A model generated the notes under the pieces. The model ran no database searches. It was not told the origin of the DNA and saw only the letters and a program-made list of their open reading frames with translations. The translations under genes were made by a program, and so were the position numbers. DNA of 64,000 bases from Marasmius tenuissimus (Eukaryota; Basidiomycota; Agaricomycetes; Agaricales; Marasmiaceae): NCBI GenBank assembly GCA_029532415.1, contig JAQOTA010000022.1, forward strand, positions 620,001-684,000, in the 5' to 3' direction. Below, piece after piece: positions 12,266 to 23,961 of the stretch. Each line of letters begins with the position of its first letter. Position 1 is the stretch's first letter.

Positions 12266-13489
12266 TGATACGGGCTGTAGTCGTGAATGTTGCCCTATGC
12301 TGCCTCCATATACAGGCCCCACCTTGACGTTTTTGAACTTCTGCTTTCTTGGACCCTCCCACTTGTAACACATCGAGATGTATTTCTAGCCTTTTTGCAT
12401 GTACATAGAGCCACGAACGACTTTCACGAGCTTAGGCGGATGAGAATCAGTGGCCGGCAAACTTGGAAACACGACCCTGCTGCCTACGACGTCTATACAG
12501 CTTTGACCCACAACCGCCAAGTCCAAACTCTTCCCGTCAGCTCTCTGCCCAGCCTCTGCCCCCTCATGTTTGTTGTTTTTCCTTCTTCATGATCTTGCGA
12601 TTATCAGCGAGCTGCTGACAACACGAGCCTCTGAGCTCCGACCCGACCCCGACGTCACTACCGTGAATGACCCGTTTGAACTGGTGGAGGTATTTTTGGT
12701 GGATTATTGACGGAACATCGTGGATTTAATCGTCGATGGTCGTGGTACGTCCAGTCGTCAGGATTTTCCACGGGTGAATGTCGGCCAGGCTCTGTGGACA
12801 TAGGGAAAAACATTGCTAATTCTCGGACTTTTCAAGATTCGATTTTCGTCTAAAACTTGCGAGATCCTTTCTTCTTGGTTTATCCAAGAGCCAAGATCAC
12901 GATGTCCATGTGCAGACGAATCTAAGATCGTTTTCGAGATTCCATGGCGATCGTTATTCTCTATCAAAGTTCCCCTTCCGCCTCAGCTTGTACCAAATAT
13001 AGTGAGTACATCCCCAGCAACGCGGCTGAGATTCTGTTCTCGACAACGTTTTTGCAGTTCTCAATGTTCATTTTTTCGTGGTTCCAGTCTTTCACAGGCT
13101 TGTCAAGCGTCTTGACAGTGGAAAGGTCCTTGCAAATTATAACAACACTCCACATACGCAGCACTGCAACTTACTTTGAACCACGATTATCCGAACCGGC
13201 GATTTTCATTGAATAGGCACAAGTTTCCGAACATCTGCCTCTGACTTGCATGGACCAGTCACGGCGACCGCATCCAGTAAGATTTTCTGTCGATGATCAA
13301 CCCCCAGCCAAACGCTGTGATGCATGGGACGGTGGAATACAAACCATACGGTTTCACTTCGGCAGCTGCATCGTGAGGTCCAGCTGATGACCTCTACCAA
13401 CAAATTAACCGGTCATGGACAGTATAAAATGCCAGCATCTTCGACCACTTGACCTCAGACAACGGTAGTCCCATCCCCGGTCGTGAACA
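12266..13489. other. Intergenic region and cellobiohydrolase promoter
   Basis: 1.2 kb containing the MSH2 3' flank and the upstream region of the GH7 gene. No supported coding exon. The length is larger than at neighbouring genes, which suits a strongly regulated cellulase promoter, but I did not find regulator sites that I would trust by eye. Confidence 0.5.
13423..13429 (+). promoter_or_regulatory. TATA box of the GH7 gene
   Basis: TATAAAA lies 61 bp before the ATG at 13490, with pyrimidine-rich sequence between them. This is the usual layout of highly expressed fungal secreted-enzyme genes. Confidence 0.7.
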
Positions 13490-14936
13490 ATGTTCCCCAA
13501 GCTTTCTCTGCTCTCCTTCGCTCTCCTCGCTTTGAACGTCTCTGCTCAGCAGGTCGGTACAAACACTGCCGAAAGCCACCCGAAACTCTCCTGGCAGAAA
13601 TGTGCCGCTGGAGGTAGCTGCACGAACCAGGCCGGATCCGTCGTCCTCGATTCCAACTGGCGATGGCTCCACTCCACAAAGGACCTCACCAACTGCTACA
13701 CCGGTAACACCTGGGACAGTACTCTTTGCCCCAGCAATGCTGCCTGTGCTACTGGTTGCGCCCTCGACGGAGCGGACTACAGCGGCACCTACGGTATCAC
13801 CACCTCCGGTAACTCTCTCAACTTGAAGTTCGTCACCAACGGCCCCTACTCCAAGAACATCGGTTCCCGTGTCTATCTCATGGACACCTCCGACGCGAAA
13901 TACCAGACCTTCGACATGCGCAACCAGGAGTTCACCTTCGACGTCGACATGTCCAACTTGCCTTGCGGTCTCAACGGTGCTTTGTACTTCGTGTCCATGG
14001 ATGCCGATGGTGGCATGGCCAAGTCGGCCAACAACAAGGCTGGTGCCAAGTACGGTACCGGATATTGCGATACCCAATGCCCGCACGACATCAAGTTCAT
14101 TAACGGCCAGGTAAGGGTGCTCTGCACACTACCTGCTATCTTGTACTAATTTTGTATATTCACACTCGTAGGCTAACGTTGACGGCTGGACACCTTCCAC
14201 CAACGACGCCAACGCCGGAAAGGGCAAACTCGGAGCTTGCTGCAATGAGATGGATGTCTGGGAAGCCAACAACAACGCTGCTGCCTACACCCCTCACGTC
14301 TGCCGTAACGTCCAGGGTGGCCAGACTGCTTGCACTGGCAACGACTGTGGTGACGGAGACAACAGGTACGGTGGTATCTGTGACAAGGATGGATGCGACT
14401 TCAACTCCTTCCGTATGGGCGACAAGAACTTCCTCGGCCCCGGAAAGACTGTGAACACCAACTCCAAGTTCACCGTTGTCACCCAATTCGTGACCAGCAA
14501 CAACTCCACCAGCGGAACTCTCTCTGAGATCCGTCGTGTCTACGTCCAGAACGGCAAGGTCATCGCCAACTCGAAGACCAACATTTCCGGAATGTCTTCC
14601 TACGACTCTATCACCGACGCCTTCTGCACTGCCCAGAAGAAGGCATTCGGTGACACCAACTCCTTCGCTGACCGTGGCGGTCTCGCTGCCATGGGCCAGG
14701 CATTCGCGAAGGGAATGGTTCTCGTCATGAGTATCTGGGACGACCATGATGCTGAGATGTTGTGGCTCGACTCCAACTACCCTCTCAACAAGGATGCCTC
14801 CACCCCCGGTGTTGCCCGTGGTACTTGCTCCTCCACCTCTGGCAAGCCCGAGACTGTCGAATCCCAATCTGCCAATGCCAACGTCATCTTCTCCAACATC
14901 AAGGTTGGCCCCATCGGCTCGACTTACGCTCACTAA
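13490..14936 (+). CDS. GH7 cellobiohydrolase (family Cel7), secreted, no CBM
   Basis: Two exons (13490-14110 and 14172-14936) give 461 residues. Residues 1-18 ([18 protein letters not shown]) are a signal peptide, and the mature protein would start [19 protein letters not shown], typical of family 7. The catalytic motif [10 protein letters not shown] is encoded at 14244-14273: Glu (14247) as nucleophile, Asp (14253), and Glu (14262) as acid/base. The many cysteines match the disulfide-rich tunnel fold. The enzyme releases cellobiose processively from chain ends of crystalline cellulose outside the cell. The protein stops right after the catalytic domain (GPIGSTYAH), so the linker and family 1 carbohydrate-binding module present in many fungal homologues are absent. 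Codons are strongly biased toward C-ending forms, consistent with high expression. An endoglucanase of the same family is less likely, because the substrate-loop segments typical of cellobiohydrolases appear to be kept. Confidence 0.96.
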
Positions 14937-15326
14937 ATGATCCTTGGGTTCGTCCGTCTGAATCTTGCTTCTGGCGATCGGTTTCGCTAACCTTGATACT
15001 TACAGCTGCACTCGAAGATTTCTCTTGGGATGAGGTTTTGTAGATACCTTTCACTGGGTTGCAATACGGGGGATCTGGGTAGTGGCTATTATGGTCGATC
15101 CATTGTACATTATTCAGCTTTTGGAAACACGCTCTGAATTCTGGCTCGATATCTCAACTTATGAATTATTGCTGAGTTTTCCTTTATAATACATGCAAGG
15201 ACAACCTCGATAAGAATCTACCACTGGCATGTCCTCGAGGTAAAATTACGACGAATGATTGTAGAAAAGCGATATGCCAGTAGTATGGTCAACTCAACGT
15301 CAAGTACAGTTGGCGTGAAAAAGATT
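14937..15326. other. Intergenic region (GH7 3' flank)
   Basis: 390 bp of AT-richer sequence between the GH7 stop and the tRNA, with no supported gene. The Pol III terminator of the minus-strand tRNA (AAAAA at 15318-15322 on the plus strand) lies at its right end. Confidence 0.5.
15318..15322 (-). terminator. RNA polymerase III terminator of tRNA-Glu
   Basis: A run of five T on the minus strand begins 4 bases after the tRNA 3' end (discriminator base A plus ATC), as expected for a Pol III transcript. Confidence 0.7.
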
Positions 15327-15406
15327 TCCGATGCGGGGAATCGAACCCCGGGCTGCTGTGTCAAATGCATGAAAGACAGCAATGTTAGCCACTACACCAC
15401 ATCGGA
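15327..15406 (-). tRNA. tRNA-Glu (anticodon UUC) with a 9-nt intron
   Basis: Read on the minus strand, the 7-bp acceptor stem TCCGATG pairs perfectly with CATCGGA. The D arm GTGTAGTGGCTAACAT folds with 4 pairs. The anticodon stem GCTGT/ACAGC encloses CTTTCA, the 9-base intron TGCATTTGA (plus-strand 15361-15369) and a closing C. The T arm is CGGGG TTCGATT CCCCG. The intron lies one base 3' of the anticodon, the canonical nuclear position. Anticodon TTC and the overall sequence match eukaryotic tRNA-Glu. It would decode GAA. Confidence 0.95.
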
Positions 15407-15642
15407 CGTGTGAGTATTCAAGGTGCTAGTCTATACAAATAGTCCAAAAACAGGTTCTACGATTGACTCTCTTCACCTTTTTTTTATCGCACGAACCCCT
15501 GGCCACCATTTTTATTGGAAAGCTTCCTCTCCAGTCTCTCTATCTTTCAGTTTCGCGCCATTGCAGTCCAGGATTGCCGAACTCAAGGGCCTCTAGGCAC
15601 GATCGTTACGTAATACATCGTTCTTCGTCCTCCGACGCGACA

Positions 15643-18600
15643 ATGGGCAAGAAAAAAGTCAGCTCTCCTCAACTCCGATGCTTCTCATTCACCTTACCTT
15701 ACACAGAGAGGTCAAGCGCGTGGTGGAAAACGGGCTCCCAAGAAGGATGAATACCGCACCGATCTCCTCGAAAAGTCGGATATGAACAACGAACGTTTCG
15801 CGGCGTACTATAAAGCCCAGAATATCTTACCGGAGGAGGAATGGGAGTCATTTCTGGATGCATTGAGAAGTCCTTTGCCGACCACATTCAGAGTTGCTGG
15901 CAGCCGATTGTGCGTATTTTATCTTGTGGTTGACAGGCACGATAAGTCATTCTATGCCTTCCTACACAGAACTGCACAATCCTTGAACAAGGCGATCATC
16001 GACACTCATGTTCCAATGCTGAGCGATGTTACTTTTGAAGGCCAGAAAATTCCACCACCAGTTCAATTGCCTTGGTGGGTGCGTCGATCGGTCGGCAGTT
16101 GAGAACAGGACTCGAACTGGTTTAGGTACCCTGATGGCCTCGCCTGGCAATTCAACGTCCCTAAAAAAGTGCTACGCAAGTCTCCAGAGTTCAAAAAGTT
16201 CCATTCTTTCCTAGTCTTCGAGACTGAAGTCGTGAGTCCTACCTTCACCTTCGTGGAGGAACGTATGACTGAGTATGACTCTGAAGGGTAACGTATCTCG
16301 CTCAGAGGCAGTCAGTATGTTGCCTCCTCTCTTCTTAGACGTTGAGCCGCATCATAGGGTGTGTTGTCATTGCCATATTGCGCTGATTGTCCCCGATTCA
16401 GGTCTTGTGCTTCTAGGTTATGGATATGTGTGCCGCGCCTGGATCGAAGGTCAATTCACATCGTTGTTTCCTGCTACAGCTCTCTCACTCGATCTTGCAT
16501 TGCAGACAGCTCAGCTACTTGAAGCTCTCCATGCTCAAGACACCCTCACAGCTACCTCCATACCATCTGGTCTTCTCATTGCCAACGATAGTGACTACAA
16601 ACGCACACATCTTCTCATCCATCAATCTGCCCGACTACCCAGCCCCGCGCTTATGGTCACTAATCTCGATGCGTCGAATTACCCCTCTATGAAGATTCCG
16701 GCCGAACCTTCGAGCAGTGGGAGCAAACCAAGGCTCACGCCTCTCTTGTTCGACCGCATACTTTGCGATGTCCCTTGTAGTGGGGACGGTACCCTTCGAA
16801 AGAACTTGGGCATATGGAAAACATGGCAACCAAATGACGGGAATGGTCTCCATAGGTGCGTCCCGAAAAATAATCTTCTCCAGTGTGGCTGCTCATCATT
16901 GATACTGTTCATTCAGCCTACAACTTCGTATTCTCCAACGGGCGATAAAAATGCTGAAGCCTGATGGTCGTATAGTGTATTCGACATGCTCTCTGAACCC
17001 GGTCGAGAACGAAGCGGTTGTCGCAGCCGCTTTGAACACCAACCCCGGTTTGTGATATCGTACCCCTCCGCATCGTCTATCCCATTCAACCCGTTCCCAG
17101 ATTTCCAACTTGTCGATGTTTCCTCTTCTTTCCCATCCCTCAAACGTCGTCCTGGTCTGATCGCCTGGAGACCAACTGCAGACAAGGCTGTCAAAGCAAC
17201 ATACGAGACACATGCTACATTCGTCGAAGCTGATCCTTCGGCTGCCGCTAACACAAAACTCACGGAGGGCCACTGGCCGCCCTCGAACGCCACCGAGTTG
17301 CATTTGGAGAGATGGTAGGCTCTTGGAGCTCTTATGCTGCTTCTAAGCCGTGTTCTCATCGATCGTAGCATGCGGATATATCCCCATCTTCAGGATTCGG
17401 GCGGATTCTTTGTTGCCGTCCTCGAACGAAAACCGGGGTTTTCAAACCCCTCAAAAAAGTCGATTCTAGTTCATCTTGGATATTCGAAGTGATACTGATC
17501 GTTATCATTAGGGAGAAGAAGCGGTCCGCTGAGGAAGTTGCTGATGACCGCGAACCCGAGGTCAAGAAACCTCGTTTGAGGGACGATGCCTCGACCAACG
17601 CATCAACACCTCAAGCTGATGCTGACGGAGATGCGGCCATGGTAGACGTCGATGCAAAGGCAGAACCTTCAGAGGTGACAGAGGTGAAAGATGGCGGAGG
17701 CGGCTCGTTCAAGGAGATGCCTTACACCTTCTTGTCAAAGGACGATCCTACTTTGACGTCTTGCATGTACGCAAGTTCCACCTGATCAGCAATTCGCAAC
17801 CAGAACCTGACCTTCTGTTCACAGAGACCGTTTACACCTCGTCCCCAGTTTCCCCTCTGATAATGTTCTCGTTCGCAATCCCGAAGGCGACGTCGTAAGG
17901 TCAATGTACCTCACTAACTCAATCGTCAAGTCTGTCGTACAGAACAATGACTTTACTCGCATACGGCTCACCGCTGCTGGTACGAAAGTTTTTACGCGGC
18001 AAGAGGGTGCCAAGGTGCACGAAAAGCTGGAGGATGCTACCAAGAAAGAAGGCGGGGCATCTGGAATACCTGGCGTCGGTGCACAGTACCGCATCCTTGG
18101 AGAGGGACTTCCAGTGGTTTTGCCTTATGTTGAGCCTTCACGGATCATCGAGGCTGGGATGCAGACGTTGAAGACTCTGGTTGAATCGTACTATCCTCTG
18201 CTTGATAGCTTTGAAGAGTCGTTCAAGATTATCATGGAGGGAGCAGGTGAAATGGATATCTCTTGGGAAGTTGGCAAGGTGCTCATCTATTCTTTTTAAG
18301 AACTCGGCTGCCATGTTATAAGGTTCCCTCCGGGGGAGATGCAAGGAGCATCGTAAGTCTCTGTCTCTTACCCGCGTGGTTCGTCGCTAACGAATACTTT
18401 CCAGTCTCAGTCATGATCTTGTCCTTCCGGTCTGGAAATCAAGCGCGTCAATGACGCTCATGATCGACAAAAAGGCGAAGAAGTAAGGCATTTCTCTTTC
18501 GTCGATGGTCTGTCTATTCATAATTTGTATACAGCGCACTCAGCCTTCGAGTATTCGGGAAAGAATTGCCTTCCACTGCCAACGCGAGACCGAGGAAGAA

Positions 18601-18757
18601 GGGTGAAAGTCTAGCTGCTGTGGATGCTGGTACCGACGGCGCCCCCGACGAAGTCAAGGTCGAGGATCTTCGAGACGATGGTGTCACGGAAGCTGCCGAT
18701 GAGGTCAAGGAGGAATCTCAGTCGGATACGGAAGAGATTGTGATCAAAGGTTTATAG
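15643..18757 (+). CDS. TRM4: tRNA (cytosine-5)-methyltransferase TRM4/NCL1 (NSUN2 type)
   Basis: About a dozen exons encode roughly 800 residues. The start MGKKK is followed after an intron by [19 protein letters not shown], a basic N-terminus typical of this family. The Rossmann SAM-binding motif reads [19 protein letters not shown], reassembled across an intron near 16440-16495. The two catalytic cysteine motifs are [18 protein letters not shown] (near 16760) and [17 protein letters not shown] (near 16970). The last third ([23 protein letters not shown]) corresponds to the C-terminal region of NCL1/NSUN2, followed by an acidic, probably disordered tail ending EEIVIKGL. The enzyme makes m5C at several positions in many tRNAs, mainly in the nucleus. 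It lies directly downstream of a tRNA gene, but that is probably coincidence. Exact exon borders near 17440-17520 are less certain. Confidence 0.94.
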
Positions 18758-20653
18758 ACTCCGTCAAACCTTACCCCAGAATACACTATTTTGTAAACGA
18801 TACAGATGCGCATTTGGACCGGGATGGAGATACGTACCTTGGGCCCGGTCTTATCCTTTGGTGTTTTTTAGGGGGTTTTTTTTTTCGGTTGTCGACCTCA
18901 GCGTTACCATTTTCGACTTCAAAAGCACATGGGCGGGATGCTTCCTTTGGCAGCCGATCTACGTTGCTCACAGACTAAAGTTCCTCTCGACGCGACATTG
19001 CATTTAGCCAACTATCCCGTTCAATAACGTATCGCAGGGTGAACACGTATCGTTAAAGCTCCCTTTAGGCATATTTCTACGGCTGCGAGCACGTATGGTT
19101 GAGCTATACCTCTATTCCTCATAATTCTGGATTCGCACGCCGGTTGAATGTCGCGGTCGCGTTATCTGGAACTGAGATGGCACAATTGTTTGGTCTTCAT
19201 TCTTCAGTTTGGCGATACCATACTTCTCTCTCCTCTCTTCCAATACAACTCCGCACTCCACATACTGCTGGGACAAGGCCAATACGGAAATTCCGGCCAC
19301 GCAAAATGGTCGATATTCGTTCTTTGACCAAAGTTGGACGAAATTACGGAGAGCGCCAAGTGCCTCACCTAGCTCCAAGCGTCATCGTTGACTTCCAACG
19401 CAACTTGAAGACTTGCGACACCTGGCAGGACGACCAAGTCTGACGACGGGTGTTTGCTGATTTTCACGAGAGTTGGTTGCAGACCAAGATATCAGCCTAT
19501 TCCCACTCAAATCAACGGCAATGAACGATCTTACCTATGGTAACGTCTTGCCAACAATGTTGAACCTCGCGGTACAACTCGTCGCCTTTTGGATGACTAC
19601 ATACGACTCGAAGGTGCCTTTCAAGAGGTCACGATCAAGGATTGCTCAAACCCTCGAAGCACTGCTACTGATTGGCTAATTACGACGTGATGACGAGCTG
19701 GACCTCTCACATCTCGACTCAGGCGAGTATTTAGTGGCACTAGGATCTTTCGGTGGGCTCTATGACTTGCCATGGAAGAGTTTTTACTTACTGAAGTTGC
19801 ATGATTACAGAATCCCCTACAGAATCCCCTTCTGGTCCGAGGCTAATAGTTCCACCCGAGTTCCACCCTCACCATATCAATAGTTGAGGGGGTTGGCCTC
19901 GCGACCGGTAACTACCCCAGGCGCTGCGATCTGCTCCTTTGGCCAGATGTGATGCCTATGCCAGGTGAGATCAGTTGGAGGCTGGTGCCATCCCTCAATT
20001 CACGGCTTGTTGGTTCTCCTGCCAGCGCTGAACAGGCCTAGGCTCCAGAGTGTGGGAAGACTCTTGAAAAGGTACTCCGCCTCACACGGTCGCCGTTTCC
20101 TCGCTGTTGTGACTTCGCCCGACTCCAATCCAACAGTCTCCGGAACCTTCTCATTGCAATTTTGGAAGATCGTCAAGGAGGCTAACTTTACGACCGTCGT
20201 ACCGCATAAGCATTGATTCTTCCCAGGCGCGTTCTTTTCTTAGGTACAGCTTCAACTATTGAAGCCTCCCCATTTCGCTACCCTCGTCGACTAGCAATGT
20301 TGGCATGATCACTGGACTGACGGTAATGTGGACCGAAGGAGTCGGGAGACTGCACACAATTCAGTCCCATACCGTGATTCACTATATGGTGGCAATTTCT
20401 GACGGCCGGTAGGTGCCTACTTGCCGTGTTGCGCCAGGCTTAAAATAGTAAGAACCGGTTCACGCTGTGAGCAAAAGCAGCCGTTCTACGATTTATTCTA
20501 CGTCACGTACACCCAATGTCTTGCCGTGGAACCGCCACCATTCTCTCACTAGAAAGTTCTTAAAACAGTCCCCAGGCCAACTCCAAAGTCTTCCCTATTC
20601 TTACTTCCCCTCCGCATCGACTGCCCGGGCCACACGCGACCTATAGACCCCAA
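18758..20653. other. Intergenic region with possible gene remnants
   Basis: 1.9 kb without a gene I can support. Frames at 19209-19391, 19473-19679 and 19965-20216 read like stretches of protein (for example WDKANTEIPATQNGRYSFF, and a segment ending KIVKEANFTTVVPHKH), but they are broken, in different frames and not recognised. They could be remnants of a decayed gene. Confidence 0.4.
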
Positions 20654-22970
20654 ATGAAGGGGATTTCCTTGAAACGCATCCTTCTTGCCTCCCTTCCGTT
20701 CGTGCTGCATGTTTGCGCAAGCCAGGCCTTCGTCGAAGACAGCAGCTACGAGGATGGATCCAGAGGGCCCGGTCCCTCGCAGACGTTTTTAGCAGCAAGC
20801 TTTTCGCCGTCTGTTATTCGTCACATCCTCGGTGTTTCCCTCTAACTTGTTCACATGATCCAGCGTTCAATGGAATTTCGTCTTGCCGACAAACGACTCG
20901 ACATCGAACAAGCTATCGTCCGGATTGTTATTCAATGCGCCGCGAGGTAGGCACATATCCATGTCCTATACATTCACTTTCTCAAGCAGGGCTTTCAAGG
21001 CCGGGACGTCGCACAACCAGGCGGTGTAATATGGAATCAGGACGGCACGATGGTTTGGTCTGCCGCAGAGTTGGGCGAAACGCTTCTCTTCTATCCAGTC
21101 AAATACAAGAACAAGGACCACATCCTCGTCTGGACAGGGCAGTTCTCGGCTGCTGGGTTTGGATCTGGATACAATCTACTGGTGAACCAGAGCTATGTGG
21201 TTGTGAAGAACTTGTAAGTTTATCGGCCTTTCTCGGTCACCACGGTTATCCTTTTGGTTAATGTTCCCGTCTGTGTAGTACAACAAAACTGGACAACGGG
21301 GTGTTGGCTGATTTCCATGATGTACGCAGCGCCCTTCTTCTGTCTCCCGAAATGGATCGGAATTAATCCATCAGTTTCATTAGGCGGTCATCACGAAGGA
21401 TAACACCGCAATAATGACTGCCTACCCTACCCAGCCTCGGGACCTGACTCAATTCGAAGGTCCTAATCCTGGGTTCATTGCTGGTGGGGTCTTTCAGGAG
21501 CTTAATATTGACTCCGGTACGTGCCAGCATCATGCAATCTATAGAGCACGTTTGACGTTTGCCCTGTCAATAGGAAATGAAGTGTTTACCTGGAACTCAT
21601 TGGATCACGTCGATCCTAGCGAATGTTATGTTACACCAGGAGCTTCTGGGGGAGCTGCGGAAGCACCATGGGACTACTTCGTGGGTGAAGAAAGCTGCTT
21701 CAAGAGGCACAAGGTCACTGATGGTCGTCCTTGGCGAGCAGCATATAAATAGCGTCGACAAAGATGGTTCAGGAAACTACTTGGTATCTTCAAGGCACTG
21801 TCATGCAGTTTATTACGTCGACGGGAAATCAGGTGATATACTATGGAGGTTCGTTCGACATCCCCGTCTTCGCTGTATGTCCAATACTGAATGAATGGAA
21901 GCACAGGTTAGGGGGGAAGAACTCAAGTTTCAACATGGGAGATGGAACCCTCTTCTCGTGGCAGCACGAAGCGCGCTGGGTCGGCGATAATCAGATTAGG
22001 TGAGTTCCGCATACCCGCCGCAAGCTGCGATGCTCATCCGCGTAAAACCAGTCTCTTCGACAACGCTGCTGCTGACTGGGAGACCAGCGGGCCGACCGCT
22101 CGGGGCTTGTTACTGAACGTGGACACGTCCGCTAAGAACGTCACTCTTGCACGTCAAGTATATCCTTTCGTTCAGAGCGTTTCGACTTCCCAGGGAAGCG
22201 TACAGATTTTGGACAATGGCAACATGTTAGTGGGGTAAGTTTGAGGTCTTTCCCTTTCCAACGCGACCCTCATCCTGACTTCTTTCCAACAAAGTTTTGG
22301 ATCCCGACCTTACTTTTCCGAGTACGATGCCAATGGAAATATGCTTTACGCCGTCCACTTTGGCATTGGAGATGTTCAGTCTTGTGAGTTTGGTATTCAG
22401 ATCCTACAGCGCGTTCATTGGCCCGTCTAACTTTCACGGGCTGCCCCCGTTATAGACCGCGCGGTACGTGCAGCCTGGGTCGGAAGACCAAACACTCGTC
22501 CTACCTTGGGTTTTTCACCCAATGACTCCACTGGTTTCCTCGCGAGCTGGAACGGTGCCACCGAAGTCGCCACTTGGGAACTCTTCGGATCAACAGCCGA
22601 CCAACCCCAAAAAGCCATCTCTCTAAACACATCCTCCAGGTCCGACTTCGAAACCACGATCGTCTACACGGGTTCGACCGACTACGATTTCTACCAAGTT
22701 GCGGCCAAGAACGAAAAGGGACAGCATTTGGCATATTCGGATTTCCGTAGCAGGAGTGGGAACAACGTAGCCGCTGCCAGTAATCAGACGGTCGACGCAC
22801 CTCCTTTGGATAACCCGGAAACTGATCAAACGCCGAAAGGAGGAGAAGGAGGAGGAGGAGGAGGGAGTAATGGGGGTCCGGCCTTCGCGTCGACGGGACC
22901 AGGTTTGCAGACGCTAAGTACCATAGCGGTGGTCACTGTCGGCCTCCTCTTCTTGAACACCCAATCATGA
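20654..22970 (+). CDS. Arylsulfotransferase-like (ASST) protein, surface-anchored
   Basis: About nine exons encode roughly 570 residues. The N-terminus MKGISLKRILLASLPFVLHV is a signal peptide. The first intron (GT at about 20809 to AG at about 20862) joins SFSP to VQWNFVLPTNDS. The diagnostic core is HINSVDKDGSGNYLVSSRH, with FSWQHEARW downstream, the conserved pattern of the fungal arylsulfotransferase family (a beta-propeller fold). Bacterial ASST enzymes move sulfate between phenolic compounds; the reaction of the fungal members is not established, so the name is by family only. After a Gly-rich linker the protein ends in a hydrophobic tail (TIAVVTVGLLFLNTQS), consistent with a GPI-anchor signal, so it probably sits on the plasma membrane or wall. 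No frame break was found. Confidence 0.85.
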
Positions 22971-23961
22971 CGGCAATGAGGTTTCGAGGGACTCGAGTAC
23001 TTTATCGAAAGTATACGGGTCTGCATTTATGATCACATGTACATACCACACACGAACTAAAGGACACTGGGATACCATGGACACACTCTAAATCTACTAT
23101 GATCCTGCAAGAGTAACATATACCTCCGATTGGTACCTTTTATCTTCACTCTGGATATCAGTCAAAATCACTCAGCGGGTGAAATCTGTGCGTTGAGTTT
23201 ATCAAAAAAGCTGTCATTATCGTCGTCTAAGAGTCTTGGGACATGTATCGACATGAAACGTGAAGATAGGGTAACCACCAGAAAGGGAGATAATAATATA
23301 ATGCCGTCGTGAATATGTATGAGGTTTCGATGCGAGGAATTGAAGGAAGTGGATATATGTGAGGGAAATGAAAACAAACGACGAAAAAAAGGAGATATCC
23401 ACGACAGACGGGGGGACGTTGCACAAAAAACGTCCATAACGATAAATAAATGATCTACACCAGCCCTGTGCGGATAGGAGACAAAAGAGGAAAGAGGGTA
23501 TCTGTAGGGGTGGGGGGTAGGGAGAGAAGGGGAAGGGGTAGACGATACAAGGGGTGTGATGGGAGGCGGAGCCAAGAGTCCCAGGGCTGGTGAGGAGGAC
23601 ATGAGATGTCGGGTAAAAACATTGCAGATGAACTATGGTACAAATCCAGAAAGATGTGACAACAGGAGAAGAGAAATATATACGGGCGTGCAGTCACGTT
23701 CGAAACGAAGGTCGGGGTAAAGTAAGGAACCTGAGAGCGGAGGCGAGTGGGTGTACAGTCGGGGTGTCGGCGAGGAGAGGTCCCGAGACGTAGAACCGCA
23801 GTGCCCGTAAATAGAGTACCAACCAAGGGAGGAGGGAAATCTAAGCTTGCGTCTGTCACTGTGGTGACGCACCATAGAGGAGCAGAGATAGAACGTCGAC
23901 AAAAAGGGTAGAAGTACACGAATCACGAATAAGGGAGAAATAAGGTAGAACCGCGGGTAAA
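22971..23961. other. Convergent intergenic region, purine/pyrimidine biased
   Basis: 991 bp between the converging ASST and CBM21 genes. From about 23300 to 23900 the plus strand is strongly purine-rich, so long open frames on the minus strand consist mostly of Ser, Pro and Leu and are composition artefacts. It probably contains both 3' UTRs. Confidence 0.5.

Noticed and set aside
12287..12592. Frame of 101 codons after MSH2
   Set aside because: No similarity, no splice support and it lies in the 3' flank.
14160..14933. Long minus-strand frame (257 codons) opposite the GH7 gene
   Set aside because: It is the antisense shadow of the high-GC third-position codons of the cellobiohydrolase, rich in Val, Gly and Ser, with no recognisable domain.
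19099..19443. Frame of 114 codons upstream of the arylsulfotransferase-like gene
   Set aside because: Composition and lack of motifs suggest chance; an overlapping frame looks slightly more protein-like but is also broken.
23168..23926. Several overlapping minus-strand open frames (65-154 codons) rich in Ser, Pro and Leu
   Set aside because: They arise from a strongly purine-biased plus strand between two convergent genes; no splice sites, motifs or signal peptides.
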